Assembly: GCA_017744715.1 (NCBI GenBank)
Contig: JAGIAT010000001.1
Span: forward strand, 868,001-932,000
DNA from: Niabella sp.
GTDB taxonomy: Bacteria; Bacteroidota; Bacteroidia; Chitinophagales; Chitinophagaceae
DNA: 64,000 nucleotides
Direction of reading: 5' to 3'
Below the pieces are notes generated by a model. It was not told the origin of the DNA. It searched no databases and worked only from the letters and a program-made list of their open reading frames with translations. Below, one piece after another: positions 9,428 through 18,848 of this stretch. The translations under genes and the position numbers were made by a program. Position 1 is the first letter of the stretch. Every line of letters begins with the position of its first letter.

Positions 9428-9868
9428 TTACTGCACGGAAAGGATCAGGTAATCACATTCACCCAGGTGGATTTCATCGCCTTTTTTCTTGCCTTCAAGA
9501 TTGGCATAAGCGGGCGCATCGGTGGTAATGCCTGCTACCTTTTTGCCATTGATTTCCAGCGGCGGAAGCGCCACTCCAACCAGGAAGAAATATTCTGTTG
9601 TTTCTACCAGGGCCCCGGGACCGGCATCGCTGCGCGACAACTCCCGGTATTGTTTCACCATTGCTACTGTATTCGCGGCTGTATCCCTTGGCTGTTGCAA
9701 CAGGTTGTAAATGTCGGTGGCCTGGTCCCGCTGGGAGATCGTATCCAGGTCGGCTGTGGCCTCCGTATCAATAGCGGCGTTGGTTTCCTGTGTATTGATC
9801 TCCTGTTCAACACCCGTCGTTTCGTTTTCAAGCGCCTTCAGAATGGCGTCGAGGATCTCTTTTTTCAT
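9428..9868 (-). CDS. Conserved hypothetical protein with a GreA-like C-terminus
   Basis: 146 residues, convergent with the efflux operon (5-bp gap). The N-terminal half is acidic and helical. The C-terminal half (YFFLVGVALPP, then ITTDAPAYANLEGKKKGDEI, then YLILSV) resembles the C-terminal domain of GreA/GreB, where an apolar SPLGxALLGKxxGDE segment and a final beta strand occur. Proteins of this shape in Bacteroidota are often misnamed 3-oxoacyl-ACP synthase. No signal peptide is present, so it is cytoplasmic. A role near RNA polymerase is speculation. Confidence 0.65.
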   Translation of the reverse strand: MKKEILDAILKALENETTGVEQEINTQETNAAIDTEATADLDTISQRDQATDIYNLLQQPRDTAANTVAMVKQYRELSRSDAGPGALVETTEYFFLVGVALPPLEINGKKVAGITTDAPAYANLEGKKKGDEIHLGECDYLILSVQ

Positions 9869-10346
9869 TGCTTACCTGTTTCTTTAAAGTTACGCATATT
9901 TATGCGGTTTATGGAGATGCCGGTGGAAACCGGTTGTATCGTTTTTTTTGAGCCCTCCGGAACAGCACGTTTCAGCTCCGGAAAATCTGTTTAAGCCGGT
10001 AACAGGTTACAATGGGCAAAAATAGCATCAGATAAAATCAATTTCGTTGTTGTACAGGCCGGTCGTTTTTACCAGCTTTACACAGGAAGCCTGCATTCCG
10101 GTGGTGGTATGGTATGCTTTTACGTTCCCAAAGGCTGTTGTTATATGAGAAGAAGGCGTATGCTGTATGCACTACAGGAACCGGAAATGGAGCCGTATGC
10201 GTTATCAGATACGGTTGCAGAACCCGCCGATGCCTGTGAGGAATACGGAAAGGCGCCGCGTATGATTTTACGGGAGCCGCTTAAAAATCTGTGACAGCAT
10301 TTAAAAGCGTTGATGTTTTGAATAAATTTTGATTTTACCGGAATAG
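9869..10346. other. Intergenic region without a convincing gene
   Basis: This 478-bp gap lies between the divergent hypothetical gene and the ECF sigma gene, so it must contain both promoters, but I see no well-formed TTTG/TAnnTTTG pair. An open frame of about 49 codons starts at ATG 10145 and ends at 10294. It has no recognisable domain and no clear start signal. Confidence 0.4.
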
Positions 10347-10952
10347 ATGATGTCATTGATGGATAGGGGACCCGATGGTGCGCAAGTGCTGTTTCAGCAG
10401 ATCTGCGCAGGAAACGAACAGGCATTTAAAACCTGTTTTGATTTACATAAAGCGGAGTTGTTTAAGGTCGCATTCAGGCTGACCAAACTGCAGGATATTG
10501 CGGAAGAGATCGTTCAGGATGTGTTTATGAGCCTATGGATCAGCCGGCGGCACCTGGCTAAAGTGAAGGACCCGGTTGCCTATCTTTATCGCATATTGCT
10601 GAATAAAACAGCCGCCTATCTTAAAAACGAAGCGAACCAGCGCCGGATCATTAAAGCGGCAGCCCTGCAATACCGGCAGGCGGATGTGAATACGACCGAA
10701 CAAACCGTTGACTCAAACGAAAGCCTGCGCCTGATTGAACGGGTGCTGGATCAGCTGCCCCCCCAGCAAAAAATTGTGTATAAGCTAAGCCAGCAGGAGG
10801 GGTTAAGCAACGACGAAATAGCCGCCCGGCTTCAGATTTCGCCGCATACGGTGCGAAGCCATCTTTCAAAAGCCACCACGGTTGTAAGAACAATGCTGAA
10901 AGACCGGGCCATCATCACTTATTTAATAACCGGAAGCCTGCTGATGTGTTGA
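10347..10952 (+). CDS. ECF sigma-70 family RNA polymerase sigma factor
   Basis: 201 residues. Region 2 covers about 20-90 (FRLTKLQDIAEEIVQDVFMSLW) and region 4 about 125-185 (LDQLPPQQKIVYKLSQQEGLSNDEIAARLQISPHTVRSHLSKA), the standard two-domain layout. It is followed by a FecR-type anti-sigma and a SusC/SusD pair, the Bacteroidota trans-envelope signalling arrangement, in which substrate binding at SusC releases this factor through FecR. A second ATG 3 bp downstream (10350) is an equally possible start. Confidence 0.9.
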   Translation: MMSLMDRGPDGAQVLFQQICAGNEQAFKTCFDLHKAELFKVAFRLTKLQDIAEEIVQDVFMSLWISRRHLAKVKDPVAYLYRILLNKTAAYLKNEANQRRIIKAAALQYRQADVNTTEQTVDSNESLRLIERVLDQLPPQQKIVYKLSQQEGLSNDEIAARLQISPHTVRSHLSKATTVVRTMLKDRAIITYLITGSLLMC

Positions 10953-11081
10953 GTTTTACCGGGTGTTAGTATAAACCTGATTTTTTTTCTTTTTGACTCA
11001 TCATTTTTTCCATCATCCCACTCTATATATAAAGAGGGCTCTTATAAGAAGCGCCGGTCGGGAATTTAAAAGAACGATTTT

Positions 11082-12266
11082 ATGGAATCAGATCAACAAC
11101 GGCTGCGTTATTTATTAAAAGGGTTTGCACATAACGCCATCGCGGAAGAGGAAATTGAAGAAATGCTGTTGCTTTTAAGACAGGATGCCAACAATACGGC
11201 ATTGCATGCGCTCATCGGGGAACTGCGCAACGAGGCCGGTGAAGCGGTGCCAGCGGTTTCGGTAGACTGGGAAAAGATCTGGAATGCGGTGCAACCAGCC
11301 CCAAGGCGCATTCCATGGCACCGGTGGCGCGCGGTGGCAGCCGTGGCCGGAATGCTGGGCATTGCGCTGTTCCTTTGGCTGAGCCGTAATAAAGTGCCTC
11401 CGCAGGCGGTTGTAAAGCGCGTTCCCGTACGGCAGCAGCAAAAGGAGATACTGCCTGGCGGAGACCGTGCAGTATTAACGCTGGCAGACGGATCGCAGAT
11501 TGTATTGGACAGTGCTGCAAATGGTAAACTGGCCAGCCAGGGCAATACGGATATAATAAAACTTGCAAACGGGCAACTGGCTTATAAGGGAACGGGCGGC
11601 AAGGCAAATGAACTGCTGTACAATACGATGCGTACGCCCCGTGGCGGACAATATAAACTGATATTGCCGGATGGGAGTAAGGTATGGCTGAATGCCTTAT
11701 CAGCGATCCGTTACCCGGCATCGTTTACAGGCAATGACCGCCGTGTGGCCATAGCGGGTGAAGTATATTTTGAAGTGGTAAAAGACCCCGCCCGGCCGTT
11801 TAAAGTTTCGCTGTTGCCCGGGTCGGGCAAAGAAGGCATGGAGGTGGAAGTGCTGGGTACACATTTTAATGTAAATGCATACAGTGATGAACTGCTGGCA
11901 AATACAACCCTGCTGGAAGGAAGTGTAAAGGTAAACCAGGCTGCCGGCAGTATCGTAATCCGGCCAGGGCAACAGGCACAGGTGAACCAGGGCGGGAAGA
12001 TCAATGTGACTTCTAATGTAGATGTAGCGGGGGTGGTGGCCTGGAAGGACGGGCATTTTATATTCAGGGATACCGATCTGAAAACCATCATGCACCAGTT
12101 GACGCGCTGGTACGATGTGGATGTACAGTATGCAGGTAATATACCGGAGCGGTACTTTACGGCCGACATATCAAAAAACAAAACCCTTTCAGGGGTTTTA
12201 AAAATATTGGAACAGAGTAATATTCATTTTGAAATTCAGGGGCGAACAATTACTGTACGGCCGTGA
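11082..12266 (+). CDS. FecR-family anti-sigma factor
   Basis: 394 residues. A cytoplasmic N-terminal part of about 80 residues would hold the sigma factor. A single membrane helix follows at about 87-105 (AVAAVAGMLGIALFLWL). The periplasmic part has a FecR domain (for example LPDGSKVWLNALSAIRYPASF and FDV-type repeats near 235-260) and a C-terminal STN-like domain of about 70 residues (DTDLKTIMHQLTRWYDVDVQY). It passes the signal from the STN domain of the SusC transporter to the sigma factor encoded just upstream. Confidence 0.9.
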   Translation: MESDQQRLRYLLKGFAHNAIAEEEIEEMLLLLRQDANNTALHALIGELRNEAGEAVPAVSVDWEKIWNAVQPAPRRIPWHRWRAVAAVAGMLGIALFLWLSRNKVPPQAVVKRVPVRQQQKEILPGGDRAVLTLADGSQIVLDSAANGKLASQGNTDIIKLANGQLAYKGTGGKANELLYNTMRTPRGGQYKLILPDGSKVWLNALSAIRYPASFTGNDRRVAIAGEVYFEVVKDPARPFKVSLLPGSGKEGMEVEVLGTHFNVNAYSDELLANTTLLEGSVKVNQAAGSIVIRPGQQAQVNQGGKINVTSNVDVAGVVAWKDGHFIFRDTDLKTIMHQLTRWYDVDVQYAGNIPERYFTADISKNKTLSGVLKILEQSNIHFEIQGRTITVRP

Positions 12267-12321
12267 ATGCTGAAGACTTGTTAAATGAAATAGAAGCATA
12301 ACGGTTGACTGCTGACAAAAA

Positions 12322-12368
12322 CCGTTCCGGGGTCGAGGCCGGAACGGCATAAGGTAAGGGTTAACCCT
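12322..12368 (+). promoter_or_regulatory. Perfect hairpin and palindrome between fecR and susC
   Basis: CCGTTCCGG (12322-12330) and CCGGAACGG (12339-12347) form a perfect 9-bp stem with an 8-base loop. Ten bases later comes a perfect 12-bp palindrome, AGGGTTAACCCT (12357-12368). No T-tract follows, so this is not a standard terminator. It may stabilise or process the message between the regulator genes and the highly expressed susC gene, or be an operator. Confidence 0.45.
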
Positions 12369-12418
12369 GTAACACAATTTTGGAGAATTGCCATTTTTAA
12401 CCCAAACAAAGCAAAGTT

Positions 12419-15400
12419 ATGTATTTAAGAACACTCTTTGTGACTTCCCTGAGGGGACTTACCAAAACCTGCCTGCCGGCGAGACAGGCGATGTTGATTA
12501 TGAAATTAACAGCAATGATTCTGCTTGCAGCCTGCCTGCAGGTAAAGGCCAACGGATATTCGCAAACGGTATCGCTATCCGGAACGAATATCTCGCTGGA
12601 AAAACTGTTTAAAGAAATTAAAAAGCAAACCGGCTACGATTTCTGGTATGAAGGTAAGCTGATCAGGAAGGCAAAAAAAGTAGACATCCGTGTAACAAAT
12701 GCTCCATTGGTGCAGGTGCTGAATAGCTGCTTTCTGGATCAGCCCCTCACATATTCCATTGTAGAAAAAACCGTGGTTGTAAAACCCAGGCCATTGCTTC
12801 CTCCTGTTGAGGAAAGCGCCCCGGTTGCATTCATTGATGTAAGAGGTACCGTAACCGGTGAAAACGGTAAGCCTTTGGAGGGAGCCTCTGTTAAATTAAA
12901 GGGTACAGAAGAAGGTACGGTAACCGGTACAGACGGCAACTTTCGTTTGCAGGTGCCCAATGCCGGCGGCGTGCTGGTAATTTCCTATGTGGGCTATGAA
13001 ACTATTGAGGTACGGGTATCAAGGTCCGGCACCATCAGGGTAAATTTGAAACTGACCGAAACAAAGGGAGAGGAAGTAGTGGTGATTGGCTATGGTACAC
13101 AAAAACGCAAAGAAGTGTCCGGTGCGGTGGCTTCTGTAAAAATGAACGAGCTAAGCGTTGATGCTGCCAATAACGTAACATCGGCTCTTCAGGGACGCAT
13201 ACCCGGGGTTTCCGTAGAATCGAGCGGCGGAGCGCCGGGAGCCGGCCTGTCCATTACCGTAAGAGGATCCGGAACCCTGGGGAATAACAGCCCGCTGGTG
13301 GTTATAGACGGAATCCCGTTTGGAAGCCTGGACGGTATCAATCCTGCTGATATTAAAAGTATCGATATCCTGAAGGATGCTTCCGCGGCCAATATTTACG
13401 GATCACGGGCCGCCGGTGGGGTGATCATTGTAACCACCAAATCCGGGCGGAAAAATACGGCTCCCAAAATCACCTTCAACGGGGTTTATGGTGTCAACAG
13501 CATCCCTAAAAGATTGTCTGTATTAAACAGCGATCAACTGGTTAAACTGTTCAACGATAATGGCGGGGCCTATCCATCCGGCAATGGTGTAAATACCAAC
13601 TGGCAGGATGAAATTTTCCGTACCGCGCCCAACTATAAAGCCAATATTGATGTAACCGGGGGATCTGAAAATTTCACCTATAGCCTGTCTGGCAGCTACC
13701 TGAAACAAAACGGAGCCATTATCCGCTCCGACTACGAAAGTGCTAATTTTCGCATAAAATCCCTGTATGAAAAAGGCCGGATAAAAGTGGGAGAAACCTT
13801 TATCTATAACAAAACCGGCGGCAGGAACTACGCCGGGGGCAGTGCAGACCAGACGCACAGCACCGTTATCACTTCATTGGTGGCTTCTCCTACTGTGCCG
13901 GTATATGATCCTGGCAATGCGAATGGCGGCTGGGGGATGCGCCCGGCTGCATTAAAAAATCTGACCAATATTGTAGCCTTCCTGGATGCCACCCGCAATT
14001 ACAGCAATAACGCCGGTGTCATTTTAGAGGCCTTTGCCGAAGTACGGCTGATCGACCAGTTCAAATACCGGTTGAATGTGGGCTACTCTACCAACAGAGG
14101 CTTCAGCAACAATTATTTAAACCCATATGCCGATGGCAGCACAACTGTAACCAAGCCACAGGCGAGCAACGGCGCTTCGTTAAGCAACCAATGGCTGGTG
14201 GAAAATATTCTGAGCTACGAAAAAACAATCGGCCGCCATGGCATGTCGGCAATGGCCGGCTACTCAGCACAAAAAGACAGTTCTAACGGGTTTGGCGTAA
14301 ATGTGTATTATCCGGGTCCGGGTTTCTATGGTGTATCTGCAGCCACCTCATGGGATAAGCCCAATGGGTCAACCTCTAACAGCACCCGCACATCCAGCTT
14401 TGGCCGGCTTACCTACACTTACAACAACCGCTACTCTGTATACGGCTCTTTACGCCAGGATGCCTCGTCTGTATTTGACCTCGCTTATAACAAGGGGTTG
14501 TTTTATGGTGCGTCAGCTGCATGGGATGTAAGCAACGAAGACTTCTTTAAAGCATCGGTTCTTTCCCATATTATCAATCAGTTTAAAATTCGCGGAGGCG
14601 TTGGTACACTGGGTAACGATCGGATCGGCCTGTATGCTACCCAGGCACTTATAGGCACCAACTACAACTTCCTTACTGACGGCGGTATGATCATCGGCAG
14701 CATCCCCAATGGTGCACAATCGCCCAGGAACCTTACCTGGGAAAAATCAAAGACCATCAATATTGGTGCAGATATAGACCTGTTTGAAAGTAAATTGAAT
14801 ATAGTTTTTGACTGGTTTAAAAAACAATCATCAGGTGTACTGCTAAGTGTACCCATTCCTTTAAGTACAGGAATTAACGCCAGCCCTGCACAAAATGCCG
14901 GTAATATTGATAACAGCGGTATTGAGCTGAGCATCAGCTATGGCAATAAGAAAAGCGACTGGTCCTATAACATAGGTTGGAACATGGCCGCCATGAAAAA
15001 TAAAATGGTGGCCGTAACCATCGGAAGCGGCAACCAGGAGTTTGGAGGCATTCAAAGGGGTAAAGTGGGTTATCCTTTGGGAGGCTTCTTCCTCATCAAA
15101 AACCTGGGCACATTTAAATCGCAACAGGACGTAGATGATTATAAAAATGCTAACGGCAATAAAATACAACCCAATGCGGCCCCCGGCGATCTGAAGTTTG
15201 AAGATTTTAATAAGGATGGAAAGATTGATAATAACGACCAGCAGTATGTAGGGTCGCCCATCCCGACTTTTGAAACCGGTTTTACGGCGAATGCCTCCTG
15301 GAAAAATTTTGATATAAATGTTTTATTACAGGGCGTGTTTGGCAATAAAATTTATAATGGCCCGCGGTACTGGATGGAGAAAATGAATGAGTACACTAAT

Positions 15401-15766
15401 TTTTCCAGCGATGCATTGAATGCATGGACCCCCGCTAACAGCAGCTCTGATTTTCCCCGTTTTGTGATCGCCGATCTCAACCTGAATGCACGTAATAATA
15501 GTGACCGGTGGCTGGAAGATGGCGCCTATATCCGTTTAAAGCGTTTGGAACTGGGCTACCAGCTGCCCGGAGCACTTATTAAAAACCGGCTGGGGATGGG
15601 TCGTGCAAGGATATTTGTTTCCGGTGAAAACCTGTGGACCATTACAAAATACAGTGGCTTTAACCCCGACCTGGGAAATGGTGGCGATCCGTTGAGCAGG
15701 GGCAATGACTGGGGCGGGTTCCCTATTCAAAGAGCTGTTATGGCGGGCATCACCCTGTCCTTTTAA
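12419..15766 (+). CDS. SusC/RagA-family TonB-dependent outer membrane transporter with STN domain
   Basis: 1115 residues. The signal region ends near residue 45 (LQVKA). It is followed by an STN signalling domain (about 50-120), a carboxypeptidase-regulatory-like domain (about 140-215), a plug (about 220-345 with VVIDGIPFGSLDGINP and SIDILKDASAANIYGSRAAGG), and a large beta barrel ending in aromatic F. It imports an oligomeric substrate with the SusD lipoprotein encoded next, and signals to FecR through STN. The first 27 residues are an odd extension containing a CLPARQAML peptide encoded by a palindromic repeat, so Met28 (12500), directly before a good signal peptide, may be the true start. 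Confidence 0.92.
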   Translation: MYLRTLFVTSLRGLTKTCLPARQAMLIMKLTAMILLAACLQVKANGYSQTVSLSGTNISLEKLFKEIKKQTGYDFWYEGKLIRKAKKVDIRVTNAPLVQVLNSCFLDQPLTYSIVEKTVVVKPRPLLPPVEESAPVAFIDVRGTVTGENGKPLEGASVKLKGTEEGTVTGTDGNFRLQVPNAGGVLVISYVGYETIEVRVSRSGTIRVNLKLTETKGEEVVVIGYGTQKRKEVSGAVASVKMNELSVDAANNVTSALQGRIPGVSVESSGGAPGAGLSITVRGSGTLGNNSPLVVIDGIPFGSLDGINPADIKSIDILKDASAANIYGSRAAGGVIIVTTKSGRKNTAPKITFNGVYGVNSIPKRLSVLNSDQLVKLFNDNGGAYPSGNGVNTNWQDEIFRTAPNYKANIDVTGGSENFTYSLSGSYLKQNGAIIRSDYESANFRIKSLYEKGRIKVGETFIYNKTGGRNYAGGSADQTHSTVITSLVASPTVPVYDPGNANGGWGMRPAALKNLTNIVAFLDATRNYSNNAGVILEAFAEVRLIDQFKYRLNVGYSTNRGFSNNYLNPYADGSTTVTKPQASNGASLSNQWLVENILSYEKTIGRHGMSAMAGYSAQKDSSNGFGVNVYYPGPGFYGVSAATSWDKPNGSTSNSTRTSSFGRLTYTYNNRYSVYGSLRQDASSVFDLAYNKGLFYGASAAWDVSNEDFFKASVLSHIINQFKIRGGVGTLGNDRIGLYATQALIGTNYNFLTDGGMIIGSIPNGAQSPRNLTWEKSKTINIGADIDLFESKLNIVFDWFKKQSSGVLLSVPIPLSTGINASPAQNAGNIDNSGIELSISYGNKKSDWSYNIGWNMAAMKNKMVAVTIGSGNQEFGGIQRGKVGYPLGGFFLIKNLGTFKSQQDVDDYKNANGNKIQPNAAPGDLKFEDFNKDGKIDNNDQQYVGSPIPTFETGFTANASWKNFDINVLLQGVFGNKIYNGPRYWMEKMNEYTNFSSDALNAWTPANSSSDFPRFVIADLNLNARNNSDRWLEDGAYIRLKRLELGYQLPGALIKNRLGMGRARIFVSGENLWTITKYSGFNPDLGNGGDPLSRGNDWGGFPIQRAVMAGITLSF
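12468..12488. repeat. Imperfect palindrome inside the start region of susC
   Basis: A 21-base imperfect palindrome with arms CCTGCCT and AGACAGG around a GCCGGC core encodes the CLPARQA part of the susC leader extension. It resembles the short CCTGCC/GGCAGG palindromes dispersed in many Bacteroidota genomes, which here would have entered a coding frame. This is the only copy I noticed in the window. Confidence 0.45.
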
Positions 15767-15792
15767 TCATTAACAACATTAAATTTCAAATA

Positions 15793-17427
15793 ATGAATAA
15801 GATCTTCAGGCTGTCTTTTGTTGCAATTACGGCAGCAACGGCCATTATAATCGGATGTAAACAAAGCTTTCTGGAAACAACGAATCCCAACCAGTTAACC
15901 GAATCCAAATTCTGGAAAACAGAAGCCGATGTAATGGCCGCAATAGCCTCGGTATACAGCCCGATGCGGTTGCCATTAAGCGGGTACTGGGGCGCCTTCA
16001 GGGGATACCAGGATATTAACGCCCTGGGCGATGATGTGCTTACCATACCGGGAGGCGAGCCGTCCACCATACAAATTGCCAATTTTATAAACGACGCAAC
16101 GAACGGAGACTCACAGGATATTTTTGCAAAGCTGTATAACTGTATTTACCGCGCAAACCTGGTAGTTGAAAATACAGGCCAGGTAGGCCTCAATGCAACC
16201 CTTACAAAAAGCTACGTGGCCGAGGCTAAATTTTTACGCGGGCTGGCTTATTTTATTTTGGCATCTAACTATGGCGATGTGCCCGTTAAATTAACCATTG
16301 CCCAATCCTCGGATGATGCAAATGTTGAAAGCGCCCCGGCAGCAGCTGTATATGAGCAGGCCATTAAAGATTTATCCGAATCTGCTGCCGATTTACCGGC
16401 TACAAGGCCCACAGGAAATAAGGGCCGGGCTACAAAAGGCGCAGCCATAGCTTTTTTAGGAAAAGCCTACCTATATATTAAAGATTATCCCAAAGCCGAA
16501 ACCACATTGGCGTCCCTGGTGGACCCCGCTTCGGGCTATGACCTCAACGGCAATTTTGAGGATAATTTTACGGATAAAAATGAGTTTAACAAAGAGTCCA
16601 TCCTGGAATGGGTGTATGGTCCGTTTAACAGCCAGTACAGCCCCTGGAACGAGGAAAGCGGCGGCAATGCGATGTACAACTACCGGCCGCAACTTACCGG
16701 GAGCAACGGAAGCGGCGGATGGTTTAAATACATTCCCTCCCAGTTTGTGATAAAAGAATTTAAAAAGGAACTCCGGCCCAATGGTTCCGATACCAAATTT
16801 GACAAGCGGATGTATGCCACATTTATGTGGAAGTATGCCGATTTTGGAGAAACCGATAAAACCTGGTATGATAACATGACCTTTGAAGCACTGTGGGCAG
16901 CAGCATCCACCAGCATTGACCGGTTTGAATCCGTGTATAAGAATTTTCCCGAAGGTAAATTCCTGAATAAAAAATTTACAAACGCTCTGCGTCCGGAAAA
17001 AAATGCAGATAACTATTGGGCGGCTGTACCCTCTACTGCAAATGTAGAAGTCATGCGTTTTGCCGAAGTGTTGCTGCTTCATGCCGAGGCAGCGATCCTG
17101 AACAATCACCCGGATCTGGCAATGGCAGACATTAATAGGATCCGGGTAAGAGCAGGACTCAGCGCCAAAACATTAGCCGATTTTCCCGGCAGCGGAGACC
17201 TGATGGCAGAGTTGCAACATCAGAAATTACTGGAACTGTACTTTGAACAAAACCGCTGGAACGATCTCAAAAGATGGTATCCTTCTGCGGATGCGCTAAA
17301 GAACTATATGACGGCGAATCTGAAACAGGGGGCAGACAAAATACAGGCCCGGCATTATATTTTCCCGATACCTGTGGCAGAATTGCAGACGAATAAAAAG
17401 ATCACTCAAAATCCGTTATGGAAATAA
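15793..17427 (+). CDS. SusD/RagB-family nutrient-binding outer membrane lipoprotein
   Basis: 544 residues. The lipoprotein signal ends IIIGC with Cys22. A SusD-like N-terminal domain (SFLETTNPNQLTESKFWKTEADV) and TPR-rich helices follow (AEAKFLRGLAYFILASNYGDVPV), and the C-terminal RagB part includes LLLHAEAAILNNHPDLAMADINRIRVRAGL and ELYFEQNRWNDLKRW. It forms the lid over the SusC barrel and captures substrate at the cell surface. It begins 26 bp after susC, clearly in the same operon. The gene for an arylsulfotransferase-like protein overlaps its last codons. Confidence 0.92.
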   Translation: MNKIFRLSFVAITAATAIIIGCKQSFLETTNPNQLTESKFWKTEADVMAAIASVYSPMRLPLSGYWGAFRGYQDINALGDDVLTIPGGEPSTIQIANFINDATNGDSQDIFAKLYNCIYRANLVVENTGQVGLNATLTKSYVAEAKFLRGLAYFILASNYGDVPVKLTIAQSSDDANVESAPAAAVYEQAIKDLSESAADLPATRPTGNKGRATKGAAIAFLGKAYLYIKDYPKAETTLASLVDPASGYDLNGNFEDNFTDKNEFNKESILEWVYGPFNSQYSPWNEESGGNAMYNYRPQLTGSNGSGGWFKYIPSQFVIKEFKKELRPNGSDTKFDKRMYATFMWKYADFGETDKTWYDNMTFEALWAAASTSIDRFESVYKNFPEGKFLNKKFTNALRPEKNADNYWAAVPSTANVEVMRFAEVLLLHAEAAILNNHPDLAMADINRIRVRAGLSAKTLADFPGSGDLMAELQHQKLLELYFEQNRWNDLKRWYPSADALKNYMTANLKQGADKIQARHYIFPIPVAELQTNKKITQNPLWK

Positions 17428-18836
17428 AAATGGTTCGTTTTTTTAAGATACTACGGGTATTGCCTGTGGTATCTTTTTTCTGTATATGGTTTACCGGTTG
17501 CAGGGATAACAGCATCAGGCTGGTATCTGTACAGGAGCAGTCAGCGGCCGGTAATGTACTGATGAAAACGATTGAGGTTGTGTGTAATAAAAACGCCGGC
17601 ATCTTTATACGGTACTGGGAAAAGGCGAACCCTGAAAAAAGCTTTGTGACGGTTGTTTCTTCCGGGAAGAAAGTGCACCGCTTTCCGTTGTTGCTGCTGA
17701 AGCCTGCTGCCACTTACCAGTACGCGGTTGTAACCCGCACGGATAAAATAACACGGACCCTTGGTGAAGTAAGAACGTTTCAGACAGGAGAACTGCCCAT
17801 GGGCATACAGGAAATGGTGATGCCTGCGGAAATACAGGATCCATTGCCGGAGGCCTTTGCAAAAGGGTATACGCTGATTGCCCGGCGCGACCTTCCCGGT
17901 CAGATGTACCTGGTGAATGCAAAAGGACAGATCGTATGGTATCATACGATAAAGGATGCGGGGTTTAAAGTGGCGCACTTTACAAAACAGGCTACACTTT
18001 TAACCCTGGTGGCCCCCCTTTCTTACCCTACCAGTTACGGCAACGAAATACTGGAAGTGTCATTGGCGGGCGATACGGTCTTTCATTTAAAAAAAGGAGA
18101 AAAAGGGTTTGATAAAACCATTCATCACGAACTGTTTTATAATGATCAGCACCAGCTGGTTACCCTTACGCTTGAAAAAGAAGTACTGGACCTGAGTAAA
18201 GCGGGAGGCACAAAAGCAGATACCGTAACCGGCGACGGCATCTTGATATTGGATCATAAAGGCAATAAGGTTTGGGAGTGGTCGGTATTTGACGTGCTGG
18301 ATCCGCTAACGGACCCACAGATCCTGAACGACAGGACCGATTGGCTTCATGCCAACAGCCTGAGTGTTGATACGGACGGCAATTATTTGCTGTCGTTCTA
18401 TCTTTCGGGGCAGCTATGGAAAATTGATGCAAAGGCGGGGAATGTGATATGGAAATTAGGGCGCAACGGGGAGTATACATTTCCGCGGGGAGGTGCATTC
18501 CATGAATCACATGCCGCCTACCGGAACCCCCGGAATCAGCTGATGTTGTTTGAGAACGGTACCGATCAACAACGGTCGAGGGTGTTGACGTATACATTGG
18601 ACGAACAGGGCCATAAAGCCTATTTAAATCGGTCCATCGAATTACCCCGGCACCTTTACAGCGAAAGAATGGGAAGCGCCTATTGGATAAATGATTCCAG
18701 CACGCTGGTATGCAGTGCACAAGCCAATTCTGTTTCGCTGGTGAATAACCGGGGAGCTGTATTATGGAGGATAAGGACGGGCTTTGCTCCGTACCGCGCA
18801 GTATTTATAGACCACCTCCCGTTGCCGTATTTTTAA
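17418..18836 (+). CDS. Arylsulfotransferase (ASST)-like periplasmic lipoprotein
   Basis: 472 residues, overlapping the SusD stop by 10 bp. ATG 17430 is an alternative start. The leader ends WFTGC, a lipoprotein-type signal. The body matches the beta-propeller of bacterial arylsulfate sulfotransferases: WLHANSLSVDTDG (His311, Asn313) with LWKIDAKAGNVIWKLGRNG, then ESHAAYRNPRNQLMLFENG (His365). These resemble the HxN pair and the sulfurylated histidine of the family. Such enzymes move sulfate between phenolic compounds without PAPS. Together with SusC/SusD it suggests a sulfated or aromatic substrate. Some family members may be non-catalytic propellers. Confidence 0.75.
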   Translation: MEIKMVRFFKILRVLPVVSFFCIWFTGCRDNSIRLVSVQEQSAAGNVLMKTIEVVCNKNAGIFIRYWEKANPEKSFVTVVSSGKKVHRFPLLLLKPAATYQYAVVTRTDKITRTLGEVRTFQTGELPMGIQEMVMPAEIQDPLPEAFAKGYTLIARRDLPGQMYLVNAKGQIVWYHTIKDAGFKVAHFTKQATLLTLVAPLSYPTSYGNEILEVSLAGDTVFHLKKGEKGFDKTIHHELFYNDQHQLVTLTLEKEVLDLSKAGGTKADTVTGDGILILDHKGNKVWEWSVFDVLDPLTDPQILNDRTDWLHANSLSVDTDGNYLLSFYLSGQLWKIDAKAGNVIWKLGRNGEYTFPRGGAFHESHAAYRNPRNQLMLFENGTDQQRSRVLTYTLDEQGHKAYLNRSIELPRHLYSERMGSAYWINDSSTLVCSAQANSVSLVNNRGAVLWRIRTGFAPYRAVFIDHLPLPYF

Positions 18837-18848
18837 AAATGCAAGTGT

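Noticed and set aside
10109..10294. Small open frame of 49-61 codons before the ECF sigma gene
   Set aside because: No start signal, no recognised domain and a low-complexity Arg/Pro/Glu composition. It cannot be told apart from chance.
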